A stretch of 64,000 nucleotides of DNA, from positions 558,001-622,000 of the forward strand of contig JAIWND010000016.1 in assembly GCA_025330725.1 (NCBI GenBank). Direction: 5' to 3'. Shown here one piece after another: positions 1 to 12,546 of this stretch. Position numbers and translations under genes: made by a program. The notes beneath the pieces are model-generated. The model saw only the letters and a list, made by a program, of their open reading frames with translations, was not told the origin of the DNA and made no database searches. The stretch comes from Chlamydoabsidia padenii (taxonomy: Eukaryota > Mucoromycota > Mucoromycetes > Mucorales > Cunninghamellaceae). Position 1 is the first letter of the stretch. Every line of letters starts with the position of its first letter.

Positions 1-3000
1 GCACAGCAATTTCTTCGGCATCTTGCATATTGTAAAATAGTTGATGGAGGAGAGGAAGCCATTGATGATGATCCAATGTCATGTACAAATCTTCACCAAT
101 TTTGCCGAGAGCGTCGAGAATGCGGTCATAGTCAGGTTCGTCAATTCGTTTGCGAGAGAATGAGTTGAGATCGTCCAAAAGAGAACCGACAGTTTCCAAA
201 GCAGAGTTTACATCAACGAAGGTGCGGAATAGCTTGACGAGGATCTTGCGACTTTCCCGAGATCGCATCAAAGAGAATGTATCGGAGGCCAGTTTGTAAT
301 AATTGTAATAGACCTGGGATCCGTTTTCAAAACCAGGAACAAGAGGCATAAAGTTTGCCCAGATAGATAAAATGTTGCATTTAGTGACTTCAGGGATCCA
401 TCGGTTTGGTTTCTTGAGGTTAGGTATCAGCATTTCCAGAATAGTTGCAGTGTGAGCCCCATTGGTAGTGTAAGGTGCCAGACGAGAAACAATTGCGATT
501 TCTCTAACAGAATAACGGCCGCTCTTGAATTGTTTGTCGTCCTTGGATAGTGTGAGTCGGTACTTCAAGTGATCAAGTAGCCTATCTACGTGCTTGACTA
601 TAAGATTTTCCTTAAAGTAGTCCATGTCGATATCCATGCCATTTTCGTCGATCACCTTGTCACCAGCTTTTCCATCACAATAGTCCAACAGATTATCCAA
701 AATATCGAGCACCACGCCGAGAACTTTTTGATCAATCTTCTTTTGAGACAAGACTGCATACAGTTGTGGCAAGAGAGAGGCATCATAATCAGTAAGGAAG
801 GACACATAAGAAGGTTTTTCGGCCCATACCCCAAAGATAGACAAAAGACTTGATAGTTGTTGAGAAGCTTCACCAGGGAAGTTGGCCAAACGAGGAGATA
901 TAAAGGAGCCAAACATAGCAGTGATATAAGGAGTGAAATCAAATCCACCCCTGATTTCGAATATTTCCAATAACCGACGCATGGCCAAAGATCGCACCTG
1001 TTTGGACCGGTTGCTGATTCCACTTTTTGCTGCTTCATGCTCGTCTTCCACACTATCAATGTCCATGGGAGTAGATTTGTCGTTATTTTGGGAAGAGTGA
1101 AGGATATATAAGATCACCTTGAGAATATTTGGCATGAATGGCAATAAAGCGGACCCAAGTTGTTTGATCATATCATCGAGCACATGAATAAGACCGCTTT
1201 GTTGCCGCCAAGGGACGCTGAGTATAGCGGTAGAGCCTTGATCGACAAATTTAAATCCAATCACACGGTTTTGATCATCTAATGTTTCACCAGGCACCGC
1301 CAAAAGAGCCTGGAAAGGTTCCAAAGCCAGATCGATAAAGGTCTTCATTTCGGATTGAGTACAGCATGACACCGCGCCCAGAATAGCCTTACGCCGCAAT
1401 TTCTTTAAATGGTTACCACCTTTGGATCGACGTTCCACCAACCGACCAAAGAGAACACGCATTACAATTGGCATCAAACCATCACGATGAGAAGGATCAA
1501 TCAAGTTTTGTTCGTTGTTCTGAATAAAAGTTGATAGTTCATCCCGGAATTTCGCATCATCCAAGAGGTTTCGGAGGTTGTCGTTATAAGGTTTGATGTT
1601 CTTGTCTTTCCACGCAAATAAGGCTTCCAAGGCAGGGGCTTGAAGACGCACATCACCCTTGGCAATAAGACGAAGAATCACACCATACAGTTCTTGAGAC
1701 TTGTACACACCACGAATGTTGGAGAAGCTAGCAAATAGTTTAAGCCAGGTGGTCATCTTGTTCTTGACATTTGAGACGGTGCGAGTAATCAGACCAATTT
1801 TTCTTTGTTCTTGTTCTACAGCAGGCCCATCTTCTTCTTCTTCTTCTTCTTCTTCATCTACAACCAGATCATCTTCGGCCACAGTGTCAAATTCATCAGA
1901 CAAAAACTTGAAGAATACCGGGATCAAGTGTCGGGCACGTTGTTCAACAACACTGGGAGTTTCCATCAAAGTTTGTAGAATCATGTTGTAGTAATGCCAA
2001 AAGTCCATGTTTGGTTTTTCCAATCCGCATAACTAAATAGACAAACAAAATATCATCAGAATTGGTTTCATTCAAGAGATTCATAAATGATTTATAGTCC
2101 TACCTTGACGAAAAGAAGTGCACCATTGATTGATTGCTTTTCACCCATAATTGACATGGCGTAGTCTTCGACAGCAATGTACTTGGTAAAGGTAGGACAT
2201 TCGAAAGATATACCACCCGTTTTAGTAGCATTGCCAGTTGTGATTGTAACAGGAGATATGCACCTCTCGATCACTGAAGAAGTAAATCCATCACACACCA
2301 AGAGTCGTTCATCTTCAAATCTGGCAAGTTCGTCAAAGCACAAAGTCCAGTAGAGTTCCCGATTAACTTCAACAAAGGTCTTGAGAATCTTCCGAGCATC
2401 TTCCCATAATGGCTTGAAGTTAATAGTTAAAATACCTATTACATTGCAATTAAAGTGATTAGTAACAATTCATGCAATGACCACTAACCCTTTTTCCTCT
2501 TACCAAAAGCTACCAAGGGTACAAAGTCAGAATACACATCGGGGATCCGATTGGTAGAGCAGATCAGGTTGAGTTTCTGGATCAAAATAAGTTTGTCGCG
2601 GAAGTCATTCATGGAGGGAATAATGCTTTCCATCTTCATAGCAACACCGACAACTTCACAGGATTCATCATTTCGGTGGTCAGGGTCCTTCTTCATTAGG
2701 GGTTGATCGAAGAGAGACAAAAGCTTGAAGGTGTATAGACGACATTTAGGCAGATAAGACCGAAGATTTTCTTTCAGCATAGGATATACTTGTTCTAGAG
2801 CTTGAAGAACAAAGTGGTTGCCTTTTATGTCACTATATAAATAAAAAAAGTATATAATCAGTGATTAGTAAATATCAATGTATTGCTTTTTTTCAATGTT
2901 ACCTTGAATGGATAATAAACATATATTCATAGACTGCTTTTATAATAACTTCGTTTCGACCATAGGTGGATAGCAAACCTTCGATTACAGTGTGTTTTTG

Positions 3001-5306
3001 ATACAGCTTTTCCAAGTATGAAGGCTTTTTCTTGACTAGTGCCACCAAAGATTCAATCGACAGACCAAGTAAGGAAGTCAATGTAAAGTTCTTGTGAGCC
3101 ATGATAAAGCTAGTCGATATTACATTGTTCTTGTCGAATTTAGCCAGATGGTTGGATAATGAGTCAAACAGTGTCGATACAGAATCGAAAACCAGATCGT
3201 CGGAGGCGTCCAAAGTAGGCAGAATAGACAAGATGGATCCCACCACAGCAATCCCAGATGGTAATTCATCGACCACCTATCCAAGAAATCACAATTGATG
3301 TTAGTAAAATATACAAGACATATTTTCCAAATGAATTACCATATCAATATCAGTGTTGTTCAACAATTCTTGTTCTTCATCCCAATCGTATCCTTTGTTT
3401 ATGACATTAACTAGTTCCTGTACCAATGACGTCTTGTTTTTCGTAAGTGGGAATCGCAAAAGACCATCAGCAGTAACAGAAGATATCAAAGTACCCGAGG
3501 GAATAGAGAGGGAGCCTGTGGACATGAGTTGAGAAAGGAAAAAGATGGTTTCTTGAGGAGAGTCAACAAAGTGCTGGGAGACATACTTTGTGATAAAAGG
3601 CAAGCAGATTTGAGTAAAGTTTGACCATTCCAATTGAGATAATCCCACAAAGAAGCCGTACACTATGGTTGGTTCATTGCAAGAGATAATCGAATCCAAT
3701 ATGAGTCGACCGGCACCAACAACCACATCCAAGTTTCCAAAGCAAAGAATCCCAGTGACAGTACGTAATGTTTCCTTGTTGAGATCTTTACAAAAGACGC
3801 GCCGACGAGAGGTGAATATAAGCTTGGCGACTCCTTGGACACGAGTCAGGATTGCTTTAAAGTCTACTCGAATAAAGTAAAACATTAATTAGTTTGTAAT
3901 TTTCAACTTTTTGTTATTATTTACCTTCAACCCGGCTTGCTTTTCGAACAGTGACCATCATGGCCAGAGTTGACATATCAATGAGTAGATGCTTTTCGTC
4001 GGGTTTCTTTGATTCCAATTGGCGATCAATATCCTTCAAAACAATATCAATTATAGGCCCAAAATGTTGTCGATAGGTGTGGTGAAGCAATAGCAGAGTC
4101 GTTTTGTTTAATAAAATAGTATCAATACGAGATTCTATTAATAAAGGTCAGTAAGTAAACATGTGCCATCAATCAATCACGTTCATTTATCATTACCTTG
4201 TTCTTCAACTGGTCCAGGATTATCGGATACTAATGTGTAGAGTTCAGTATAAATGGCTACAGCACGAGAATGGAGGCGATTGTCCACTTGCTGATTTCGA
4301 CCCAATAAAGAAATAAAAATGATTAGTACCACTCAACAATTATATGCAGTATATTCTTTTCAATTTTTTACCTTGATGCTTTCAAAGAAGAGCATAGCTA
4401 AACCTTCAACATATTCATTAGAGGGTTCCTTGATTAGTGTATCCAAGATATGTTCCACCAGATGTTTCAAAGCCGTGCCACGAGTCTTTCGCATCAAGAA
4501 GGCAAACGCTTCGGCAGAGAAATGTCGAATATAAGGTTTTGTTGTAATATCTTCACCAAGTAATTTAGATAGCATGTCGAAGGTGTCGCAGATATCTGGT
4601 AAGATTTGTCGAGAGAGGAATTTGAACAAGTAGGCGATACTGTTAAAGACAGACTATATAATAAACCTTCATGTTAGTGTCTTCCCCAGTCTACTCTCTC
4701 ACCCACTTTTTTTCTTACCTCCAATAGTTTGACATCCTGGTGATACACCAATGGTAGGATGCAGTTAAGTATCCTTGTATAGTATGGATAGAATTCACCT
4801 TCAAGATCCTTGGCCAATTTTGTAACAAGACTGAAAGATAAAAGAAAAAGACAGTTATTATACACACATGCCCTAGTAATTCCTAGTCAATTGAACTTAC
4901 TCTAATAAACCATCAAGAGCCAGGCTTTTGCGATCCTTTAAATACTTTTCCAGTATATCCACGATTTTGTCCTTGTGGTGAATGATAGAGGCCAAAGATT
5001 TGACATAAGGTTGGATTTCCCGGGTAAATAAGGTAAACTGTTTTGACAGATTCAAATCTTTCCAAGACTGTAGTGATTCATAAAAGAAAGATTGATTATC
5101 TTCAATTTCGTCTTCCACAAGGCGAGCACGTCGGACAACATCCACCTTGATCCGTTCCACCCGTGCGTTAAACGACCGATACTAATTGATAAAGAGCAGA
5201 GGAAAAGAAGGTTAGATCGATTAAACTTTTATTTCTGTCAACTTACTTTGAATCTATTGGCACCTTGTCCCAGATTCAAATCAGAAGCATCTTTATTATC
5301 AAGCAT
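1..5306 (-). CDS. UTP20: UTP20-like U3 snoRNP / 90S pre-ribosome scaffold (3' partial)
   Basis: This is the N-terminal and middle part of a very large HEAT-repeat protein of the small-subunit processome, which acts in the nucleolus on 18S rRNA maturation. The recognisable order is a short leader ending in RFK, then EDNQSFFYESLQSWKDLNL, LAKDLEGEFYPYY, a segment with IRHFSAEAFAFLMRK, and near the left edge FRDELSTF and LFGRLVERRS, all typical of UTP20/DRIM. The coding sequence is split into roughly a dozen exons by short introns whose donors read as cttac or ttac on the plus strand. I chose the ATG at 5304-5306 because it gives the short leader found in relatives before the RF motif; the frame upstream is poly-T-derived Phe and not convincing. 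An acidic Glu run is encoded by TTC repeats near 1833-1857. The 3' end lies beyond base 1. The family call is firm; individual exons were not all resolved. Confidence 0.9.
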
Positions 5307-5679
5307 GATACCAATAAAAAGACGCTGTCTATATGATTGAGTGATCTGACAAATAAAAGAAGAGAAAAAAGAAGTAAAAAAAAAAAAAAAAAAAAAAAAA
5401 GGATCAACTTTTTTTACCCAATATTTTTCAAAACCCGCCTCGAGCCAATGCACTTTTTCAGCCACTTAGGTGGAAATTCAACCACCGAACATTACAGATA
5501 AATTAGAAAGAGCAGTTTTTACACCTCTTCCTCTCTCTTTTCATCCTTCCTTACAGACTCCTAAGAGGTAAACCTGATGAAAACCAAATAAATTGAAACA
5601 AATAAATTACTAACCTCTTTTCATTATTTTTTTTTTTTTTACTTGTAGGAAAGCTCATCCGACACCAAAAAGGGAAACA
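5307..5679. promoter_or_regulatory. Divergent promoter region between UTP20 and the Caf120-like gene
   Basis: 373 bases separate two divergent start codons. It holds an A-run (about 5376-5400), a variant of the recurrent promoter word (TTTTCAAAACCCGCC, about 5425-5439) and pyrimidine-rich DNA before 5680. A tttttactTGTAG acceptor-like string around 5630-5649 raises the possibility of a 5' UTR intron in the Caf120-like transcript. No TATA box is evident. Confidence 0.45.
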
Positions 5680-8186
5680 ATGCTATCTCATCAGGATGCC
5701 ACTGTGAACCATTTACAAGCTGGTATGGAAAACTTACGGGTGGACAATGATAACTCGACCTACCATTACAACCATGGGCAACAACAGCAAATCGTTGATG
5801 ATTCTGATGACGACGAACCTTTATCTACAGCAGCGGCTTCTACTACTCTTGGGCAATACCCACCTTCATTGAACAACCAAGGCGAACATTTGGCAGCACC
5901 AGTGTCTACTCATAATGTAAAAAATCATCTAAACTCTTCTTCAAGACCAGCTCAGTTTATCAAACCTGCCACTCAAACTATGAATACAGTACAAGATTTA
6001 CCCGTGGATATCCAAAACATTCAAGCCATGTATAACAACTATACCGACAAGATATATTTGGAAGGCTATATGATGAAAATGAACGATCTGACTGTGGATG
6101 GTTCTTCTTATGGTGATTCCCGGTGGACTATGTGGTATGTTGAACTTGGTGGACCTGTGCTTACTTTATGGGATGCTGAATCAACAACAACGACTGATAA
6201 TGAAAACGAAGGACCAGTCCCGGTTATACCTCAATATATCAACTTGGCGGATGCTTCTGTGGCAGTTATTGATCAAGAAAATGGCGTTATCTCTCTCAAC
6301 TCGGCTGGCTCTAATCGATTTTTATTTCAACCTTTGGATCCAACCTCATCCTCTCCCTCCACTTATCAGGCGGCACTGTGGGTATTGGCTATCCGACTTT
6401 CCTGCTTTGAATGGTCCCGAATTCATGAAATCCATACAATGAATCTCTTGACACGATACAATGACGATGTGGTGGTGGCAACAAAAACTGTACCGAAAAT
6501 GGAAGGATTCGTGCAGGTTCGATTGACGGGTGCGACCGAATGGCAAAAGTATTGGGCGGTGGTCTCTGATCGGCGGGATGAAAAATCCTTCTTTGGTAAG
6601 AAAAAGGTACCTTGCCGTGGTCAACTCCATTTTTATGAAAACAAGAAGCAAAAACAACCAAGTTTTACCATGGTCGACATTGGTCATGCGTATACCTTGT
6701 ATCCAGAATCACCTCAGCTTATCGATATGGCGACAATATTGAAGGTGGAAGGATCTATGGCTAATACTACCAATGGAGGTGATCAAGACACAAAGAACAA
6801 TCAAGGTTCTACTAGCGCTCTTATCATGGTCTCGTCTCGTAAGGAATTGATTCAATGGCTTGTTGCGGTGTTTGACTCTTTTAAACTATATGGCCGCCCT
6901 GGACAACTTTTGGATGATCCTCTTGATATCAATTCTCTCAACTTTGGTGCATCGGCTGCCATGGTGAACCCTCGGATCTTTTTGGAGGTGCCTGAAATTC
7001 AACACGTCGACATCATTCATGAGTCCTATAATGATAATGTTGTCAAGTTTGTCGATGTCTTGCACGACAAGATAACTCAAAATCCAAATTCACAACCACC
7101 ACCACCTCATTTGCAACAACAACAACAACAACAACAACAACATTGGAATTCTCAAAATTTACCTTTGGAACAACATGGCAACATTAGTCAAAGCACACCA
7201 TATGATCAATCCCGAAACAACCAAGCAATGACACCAAGCTCCTCTAGTCGTGGTGGGAAACTGACATATGCTAGCGATAGTGAAGAAGAGGAAGAAGAAG
7301 AAGATGATGATGATGGTGACGACAGTGATGACAGTGATGGGGATGACAATGTTTTAACAACTTTGAAACAAGGCGGACGAGAACTGGACAAGAAACCTGG
7401 ACAGCAAAAGAAGCAAGAAAAACGACTTGAAGAAGACGAAGAAGATACCGATGATGATCGATCAACCATATCTGGAATCTCTGAATCATCAGCACCACCA
7501 CAGCCAAATGCAGCAACACCAGTAACATCATCACGACCTCGACGACGACGTATTGCTCGACCACAAGCCAGTGTTAGTGGATCTGGATCTGAAAGCGACG
7601 ATGACGACAGTAATGGACATCACCAAAAAAATAACAATCAAGGCAGTGATTACTCAACAGACGACGAACATGGATTGATCAGGGATGGCAACAACAACAA
7701 CAACAATCGACAACCCTCATCTATGATGTATATGGGCAATCCTTCTGGACAATTCTATGATCAAGAACAGCAACAACAATATCAACAGCAGCATATTGAT
7801 GGAATGATGTATGATCCTGCTACTGGAATGTACTATGGTGATGGTCCTGGTGGTCTCGAAATGGGTGAAGATGGACCTATTATTCCTGAACTTGGGTCTC
7901 GCTTTGCCACACAAAATAGCTTATTGGATACCTATCGACCTGATCATCCATCCGCCAATGATCAAATGGAATATTCTCGACAAACTGGACACACTTTATT
8001 GAATGTCCCTAGCAAACCTCCTGAACCTCGCACTGGTCTTGTTGGTATGATCTCTCAAATTGAAGTTGACAAGAAGGAACAAAAACTAAACAAAGGAAGG
8101 GTGCTACAAATGGAAAAGGATCGATTATTGGAACGTGAACGGGAACGATACATGTGGGAACAGCGTCAATCCATGATGCCTCAGGT

Positions 8187-8223
<37 letters not shown>

Positions 8224-8806
8224 ACACCATCCAACTAAGCTCTTTCTTTTTATTTAGATGGGAATGAATCAAGCGAATATGGGTCAATTTGGTATGGGAC
8301 AAATGGGTATGAATCAGTATGGAATGGGACAGCAAATGCCAATGATGGATCCAAGAATGTCAATGATGCCACCACCAATGATGCCCCCGATGATGCCACC
8401 AATGATGGGTCAAATGCCACCAATGATGGATCCAAGAATGTCAATGATGTCGCCCAGCATGATGAATGTATCGACTAACAACAACAGCAATAGCAATCTC
8501 AGTTTGGATCCTCGTATGAACAAACCTCGACCCTCTTCCAGTACCGAAACAGCAAATGTAGCTCCTCCTATGATGGACCCTCGAATGTCGATGATGCCTC
8601 CTATGATGGGACAAATGCCAATGATGATGGATCCTCGGATGTCAATGATGAATATGCAAATGATGATGGCTATGTATCAAAATAACAATGCCATGTGGAA
8701 TCAACAACAACAACAACATATGAATCATTTTGATCCTGCACATGTGTCGGATGATGAAGACGATGATGTGCCTTTAGGTGGTCCTGCACTTGGAACAAAG
8801 CATTAG
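5680..8806 (+). CDS. Caf120/Skg3-like PH-domain protein (CCR4-NOT-associated family)
   Basis: Two exons, 5680-8184 and 8258-8806, join in phase 0 to give about 1017 residues. Residues about 115-255 carry the family signature (YNNYTDKIYLEGYMMK, then WTMWYVELGGPVLTLWDAE), a split PH domain; a second PH-like segment follows at about 270-410 (WQKYWAVVSDRR to ELIQWLVAVFDSF). Yeast Caf120 and Skg3 belong to this family; Caf120 associates with CCR4-NOT and Skg3 with polarity factors. The middle is low complexity with Gln runs and acidic Ser/Asp/Glu stretches (about 530-680). The C-terminal exon is extremely Met/Pro-rich with a repeated DPRMSMM unit. The 73-nt intron has a clean CAACTAAG branch site and starts beside a CA microsatellite. 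If it is retained, a stop at 8238 gives an 852-residue form. Assignment to Caf120 versus Skg3 is not possible by eye. Confidence 0.82.
8190..8222 (+). repeat. CA microsatellite inside the Caf120-like intron
   Basis: About 15 CA units start five bases after the donor GTAAAA and fill nearly half of the 73-nt intron. In retained transcripts it would encode a His-Thr repeat before a stop at 8236-8238. Confidence 0.9.
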
Positions 8807-9547
8807 ATATAGATCATATTTATCCCCCCCCCATCTCACTTACACACACACACTCTCTCTCTCTCCTTTTACTTATACACATATTATACTTGGCTTTATA
8901 GAATACACAGTTACATTCTTTAACCCATGATATTCCCATCCTCCCTTTTTTAATGATACTCTTTGAAAACCATTCAACTAATAAAGAAAAAGAAAGAAAA
9001 AACAGTATCCATCCGGTATTTAGTGTTAGACAAATGACCCATGACTACAACTAAACAAGAGATTTTTTACCATAAAAACCCAAACAGATAATTTTATGCA
9101 TAATCCAGCCATAACATTGGATGACAGAAACTTGGTGTTTTTGAAAGTAGCATCAGTTTAGGCAACGAAGCATGAATTTCTCCCATGACCTGTTGAGGAC
9201 CCTTCCCCAGATTGATTCCAACTATTTAATCGCCGACTGAAACATACGTGGCAATGCAATGAACAAACTGGATACCGCAGCTCTCCTGGCTGAATACTAA
9301 TTACCATTCATGCCGACTTGATCATATTCTCCTTTGCATCATCATCAGAAACTTGATTAACCTTGTTTTCTAAGCCCTGTTCATAGTAAGAGTGAGTCAT
9401 TATGCCTGACAGCTTGCTTTCGCAGCAAAAGTGAATGACACATATTTCAAATTCCGATGGAATCAAAAAGAATAAATACTCCTTTATCTTTTGCTCTTCT
9501 TCTTCTTTTTTTTTACGAATTATAAACGAAACCTCAACACTTTCCTT
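8807..9547. other. Intergenic: 3' UTR of Caf120-like gene and promoter of GTPBP1-like gene
   Basis: A C-run and CA/CT repeats follow the stop codon, with an AATAAAG near 8981 as a likely poly(A) signal. Toward the next gene there is a one-base variant of the recurrent promoter word (TTTCAAATTCCGA, about 9445-9457), about 90 bases before the ATG, then a T-rich tract. I see no gene in it. Confidence 0.5.
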
Positions 9548-10715
9548 ATGAGCACACCTACTGAACAACAAGGCACAAAAGAAATTGAAGAACAGTTATC
9601 TTCAGTAACACTTGACCAACATTTAGACGATACGAATTATACCTTCTCTGACGACGATGAAGATGACAAGCTGAATCAACAAAGGACACTCAAGGTACCT
9701 TTGGCTCACAAAACTACAAATAAAAACTCGAATGTATTACTCAAACTTTGTTTTCATTATAGGCTCGATTAGTGGAAGGCACGGCGGAAGACCTTACATT
9801 CTTGAAGGAATGTTTCTCAACGCGTATGGAAACAGGTGGCGGGGAAACATTGTTTGAACTCGGCTGTGAAGGTAGGTCATGTAGAAGGGGGAAAGTATAA
9901 GAGAGATTTACTTATAACTTGTGTGATACTTGAATAGATGATGGCACTTCCATGTTACTGACCAAAGAAGACTATGACCAGTGTTTGAAGACAATGGACA
10001 AGGTGGTGGAAACATTGGGCGCGGACTATACTAATATCGACACACTCATGGGAATACCTGGTGAAAAGAAAAAGGCAAAGGAAGGAATGGGTGGTCATTT
10101 GATGGTACGGAAAAAACCAACGTCAGTTGAAGATCTATTGGAAATTCGAGTAGCAGTGGTGGGCAATGTGGTAAGATCATAAAGAACAACTATAAAAATG
10201 ACCATATACTCACCTATTTTTTTCTAGGATGCTGGTAAATCAACTACATTAGGTGTTTTGACGAAAGATATACTGGATGATGGTCGAGGCAAAGCGCGGG
10301 TAAATTTATTTAGGTATGATTTGAAATAGGGTAGCACCTGTAATATGTATTGACTTTTGCTCCCCCCCCCCCTTTTTTTTTTTTTTTCGGTAGACATCCT
10401 CACGAAATCGAATCAGGGCGGACATCAAGTATAGGTGGTGAAATACTCGGCTTTGATTCCAAATCTAAAGTGATTGCACAAACTGGTCGGAAAATGACTT
10501 GGGAAGAAGTCTGTAACAAAGCCTCCAAGATCATTAGCTTTGTGGATTTGGCTGGGCATGAAAAGTACCTCAAGGTAAAATATAAAATAATAATACATGT
10601 ATCCTCATATAATTAAACTAGACATACTTTTAATATGTTGTAGACCACTGTATTCGGTATGACAGGCAATTTCCCTGAATTCGTTATGCTAATGGTAAGC
10701 CTGTGAAGAAAGATT

Positions 10716-10753
<38 letters not shown>

Positions 10754-11868
10754 TAATGTATTATACTACCTTTTTGTTTAGGTTGGAGCTAATGCTGGGG
10801 TAATTGGGATGGCAAAAGAACATTTGGGCTTGGCATTATCTCTGGGAATCCCATTATTTGTGGTGGTAACCAAGATTGATCATACTCCTCCAAATGTTTT
10901 GGCTGATACTATCAAGAATCTCCGATCTATACTCAAATCGAAATCATGTCAAAAGTTCCCATTACTGGTGAAATCGAACGACGACGTGGTCAACAGCGCG
11001 GTAAGCAAACAAGTGCATAACATGAAACGAACCTGTATACTTACTAGTCTCTTTTTTGAAATGACAGCAACACTTTGTCAGTGCACGACTTTGTCCCATA
11101 TTCCAAATCAGCAATGTGACAGGGGAAGGATTGGATCTACTACGGAACTACCTCAACATCTTGCCATCACTCACAAAATACGACACGAGCGAAACATTCC
11201 ACTATGAAGTCAACGATACCTTTTCTGTTCCGTTTGTTGGCACGGTGGTGAATGGGAACATACGCTCAGGGATTATTCATGTAGGTGACAAGGTGCTATT
11301 TGGACCTGATTATTCTGGACAATTCATGGTGACAACCATCAAGGGAATCCATCGTAAACGGGTGGCAGTGCCAGTGGCTCGGGCGGGGCAAAATGTGACA
11401 TTTGCTTTGAAAAACGTGCGGCGGAAAATGATACGAAAAGGATCTGTGTTACTTGCCTATGACAAGGATCAGCCATTACCCAAGGTATCTCGACGGTTTG
11501 AAGCGGAAATTCGGATATTGTACCATTCCACCACCATCAAACAGAAATATCAAGCAATGGTGCATTGTGGATCAGTACGACAGACGGCACAAATCATCGA
11601 TTTAAACCAGAATGTCCTGCGGACTGGTGATAGGGCAATCGTGGTAAGTGAAAAAAAAAATCATAATGTTAGGGTATTCATTCTATTTTGTATCTTTAGC
11701 AATTCGAATTCGTCAAACATCCCGAATATCTCTGTGAAGGCGCCAAACTGGTAAGAGGGTGATCAAGAAGGATTGAAGAGTACTAACAACTTGTGTTTAT
11801 TGTAGATATTCCGTGAAGGGCGAACAAAAGGCAAAGGAACAGTACTTAGAATATTAACAGATGACTAA
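9548..11868 (+). CDS. GTPBP1/GTPBP2-family translational GTPase
   Basis: Ten exons in frame give about 571 residues: 9548-9694, 9763-9871, 9938-10170, 10228-10313, 10394-10574, 10644-10694, 10782-11000, 11068-11643, 11700-11750, 11806-11868. GTPase motifs are G1 GNVDAGKST (codons split by an intron after GNV), G3 DLAGHEKY and G4 TKID. The family-specific blocks [43 protein letters not shown] and the C-terminal [11 protein letters not shown] closely match animal GTPBP1, which is linked to exosome-dependent mRNA turnover and to resolving stalled ribosomes. The order is an acidic N-terminus, an EF1A-like G domain, then two beta-barrels. The ATG at 9548 was preferred to an upstream near-cognate reading through poly-T. 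An intron at 10695-10781 carries a long TA repeat. Confidence in the family is high. Confidence 0.93.
10718..10752 (+). repeat. TA dinucleotide repeat in a GTPBP1-like intron
   Basis: About 17 uninterrupted TA units fill the centre of the intron between the exons ending at 10694 and starting at 10782. The run can fold on itself and is likely to vary in length between strains. Confidence 0.9.
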
Positions 11869-11943
11869 TTATGCTTTAAATCGGGACCTAAATAAATAAA
11901 CTTTTTATGACCAAACTACTCTCTTCTCCTTTAGCATTCACCA

Positions 11944-12445
11944 ATGACCCTGGCAGACCAATTTATCAAGAATCCTTACTTTGCTGTGCTTGGAGCAAGT
12001 ACATCTCGAACAAAATATGGAAACAAGGTGCTTCGATGGTATCAGACTCAAGGGCTGAATGTTACCCCTGTACACCCAGTAAGTTTACCATTAGAGGGGA
12101 GGGGGAGCATAAGTAATTAACCCATTTCTCTCTCTCTTTTTTTTTTTTTTTTTAATTATGTAGAAAGAAACAGAAATCGAAAGTATACGTACGGTGGCTT
12201 CTATGGATGAACTAGAATACCCACAACAAACGTCTGTCTCTGTTATTACCCCTCCTCATATCACTCTACAAGTGTTAAAGGATTGCAAAAGACTAGGGAT
12301 CAGTAACATTTGGCTTCAACCTGGTGCTGAAAACAAACAAGTATTGGACTATGGACGGGAATCTGGTTTACATGTCATTGCTGGTGGCCCTTGTATCTTG
12401 GTAGATGGTCCCTCTCTTTTGAAGCAACGGGGTAGCAAACTATAG
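11944..12445 (+). CDS. Small CoA-binding-domain (Rossmann) protein
   Basis: Two exons, 11944-12078 and 12164-12445, join in phase 0 to give 138 residues. The N-terminus FAVLGASTSRTKYGNKVLRW is the nucleotide-binding loop of the CoA-binding domain family (PF13380, YccU-like), and the C-terminus (IWLQPGAEN, then VIAGGPCILVDGP) matches the family's end. Relatives bind CoA or a related nucleotide; no specific reaction is established. The ATG at 11944 is only 75 bases after the stop of the GTPBP1-like gene, so the upstream gene's AATAAA signals (about 11890-11897) overlap this gene's promoter or 5' UTR. A different-frame ATG at 11907 precedes it and could act as an upstream ORF. The intron has a T-run before its acceptor. 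Confidence 0.85.
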
Positions 12446-12453
12446 AGAATTAT

Positions 12454-12464
12454 TTTAAATCCCG
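12454..12464 (+). promoter_or_regulatory. Recurrent promoter word TTTAAATCCCG
   Basis: Exact copy of the window-wide word TTYAAAYCCCG, just after the CoA-binding gene's stop and 83 bases before the ATG of the metallophosphatase gene. Its position suits a promoter element for the latter. Confidence 0.55.
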
Positions 12465-12546
12465 ATTTCATAAATATAGTCCTTTTTTTTTTTATTCTCT
12501 TCTTCTTCTTCTTCTTCCTTGTACTTTATTATGACCCAATAAAAAG

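Noticed and set aside
7206..7564. Two antisense Ser- and Val/Leu-rich ORFs in the Caf120-like gene
   Set aside because: They are the complement of GAA/GAT repeats that encode the acidic region of the sense protein.
9491..9547. N-terminal extension of the GTPBP1-like protein (Phe run)
   Set aside because: Derived from a T-run in the 5' UTR; the ATG at 9548 gives a normal acidic N-terminus.
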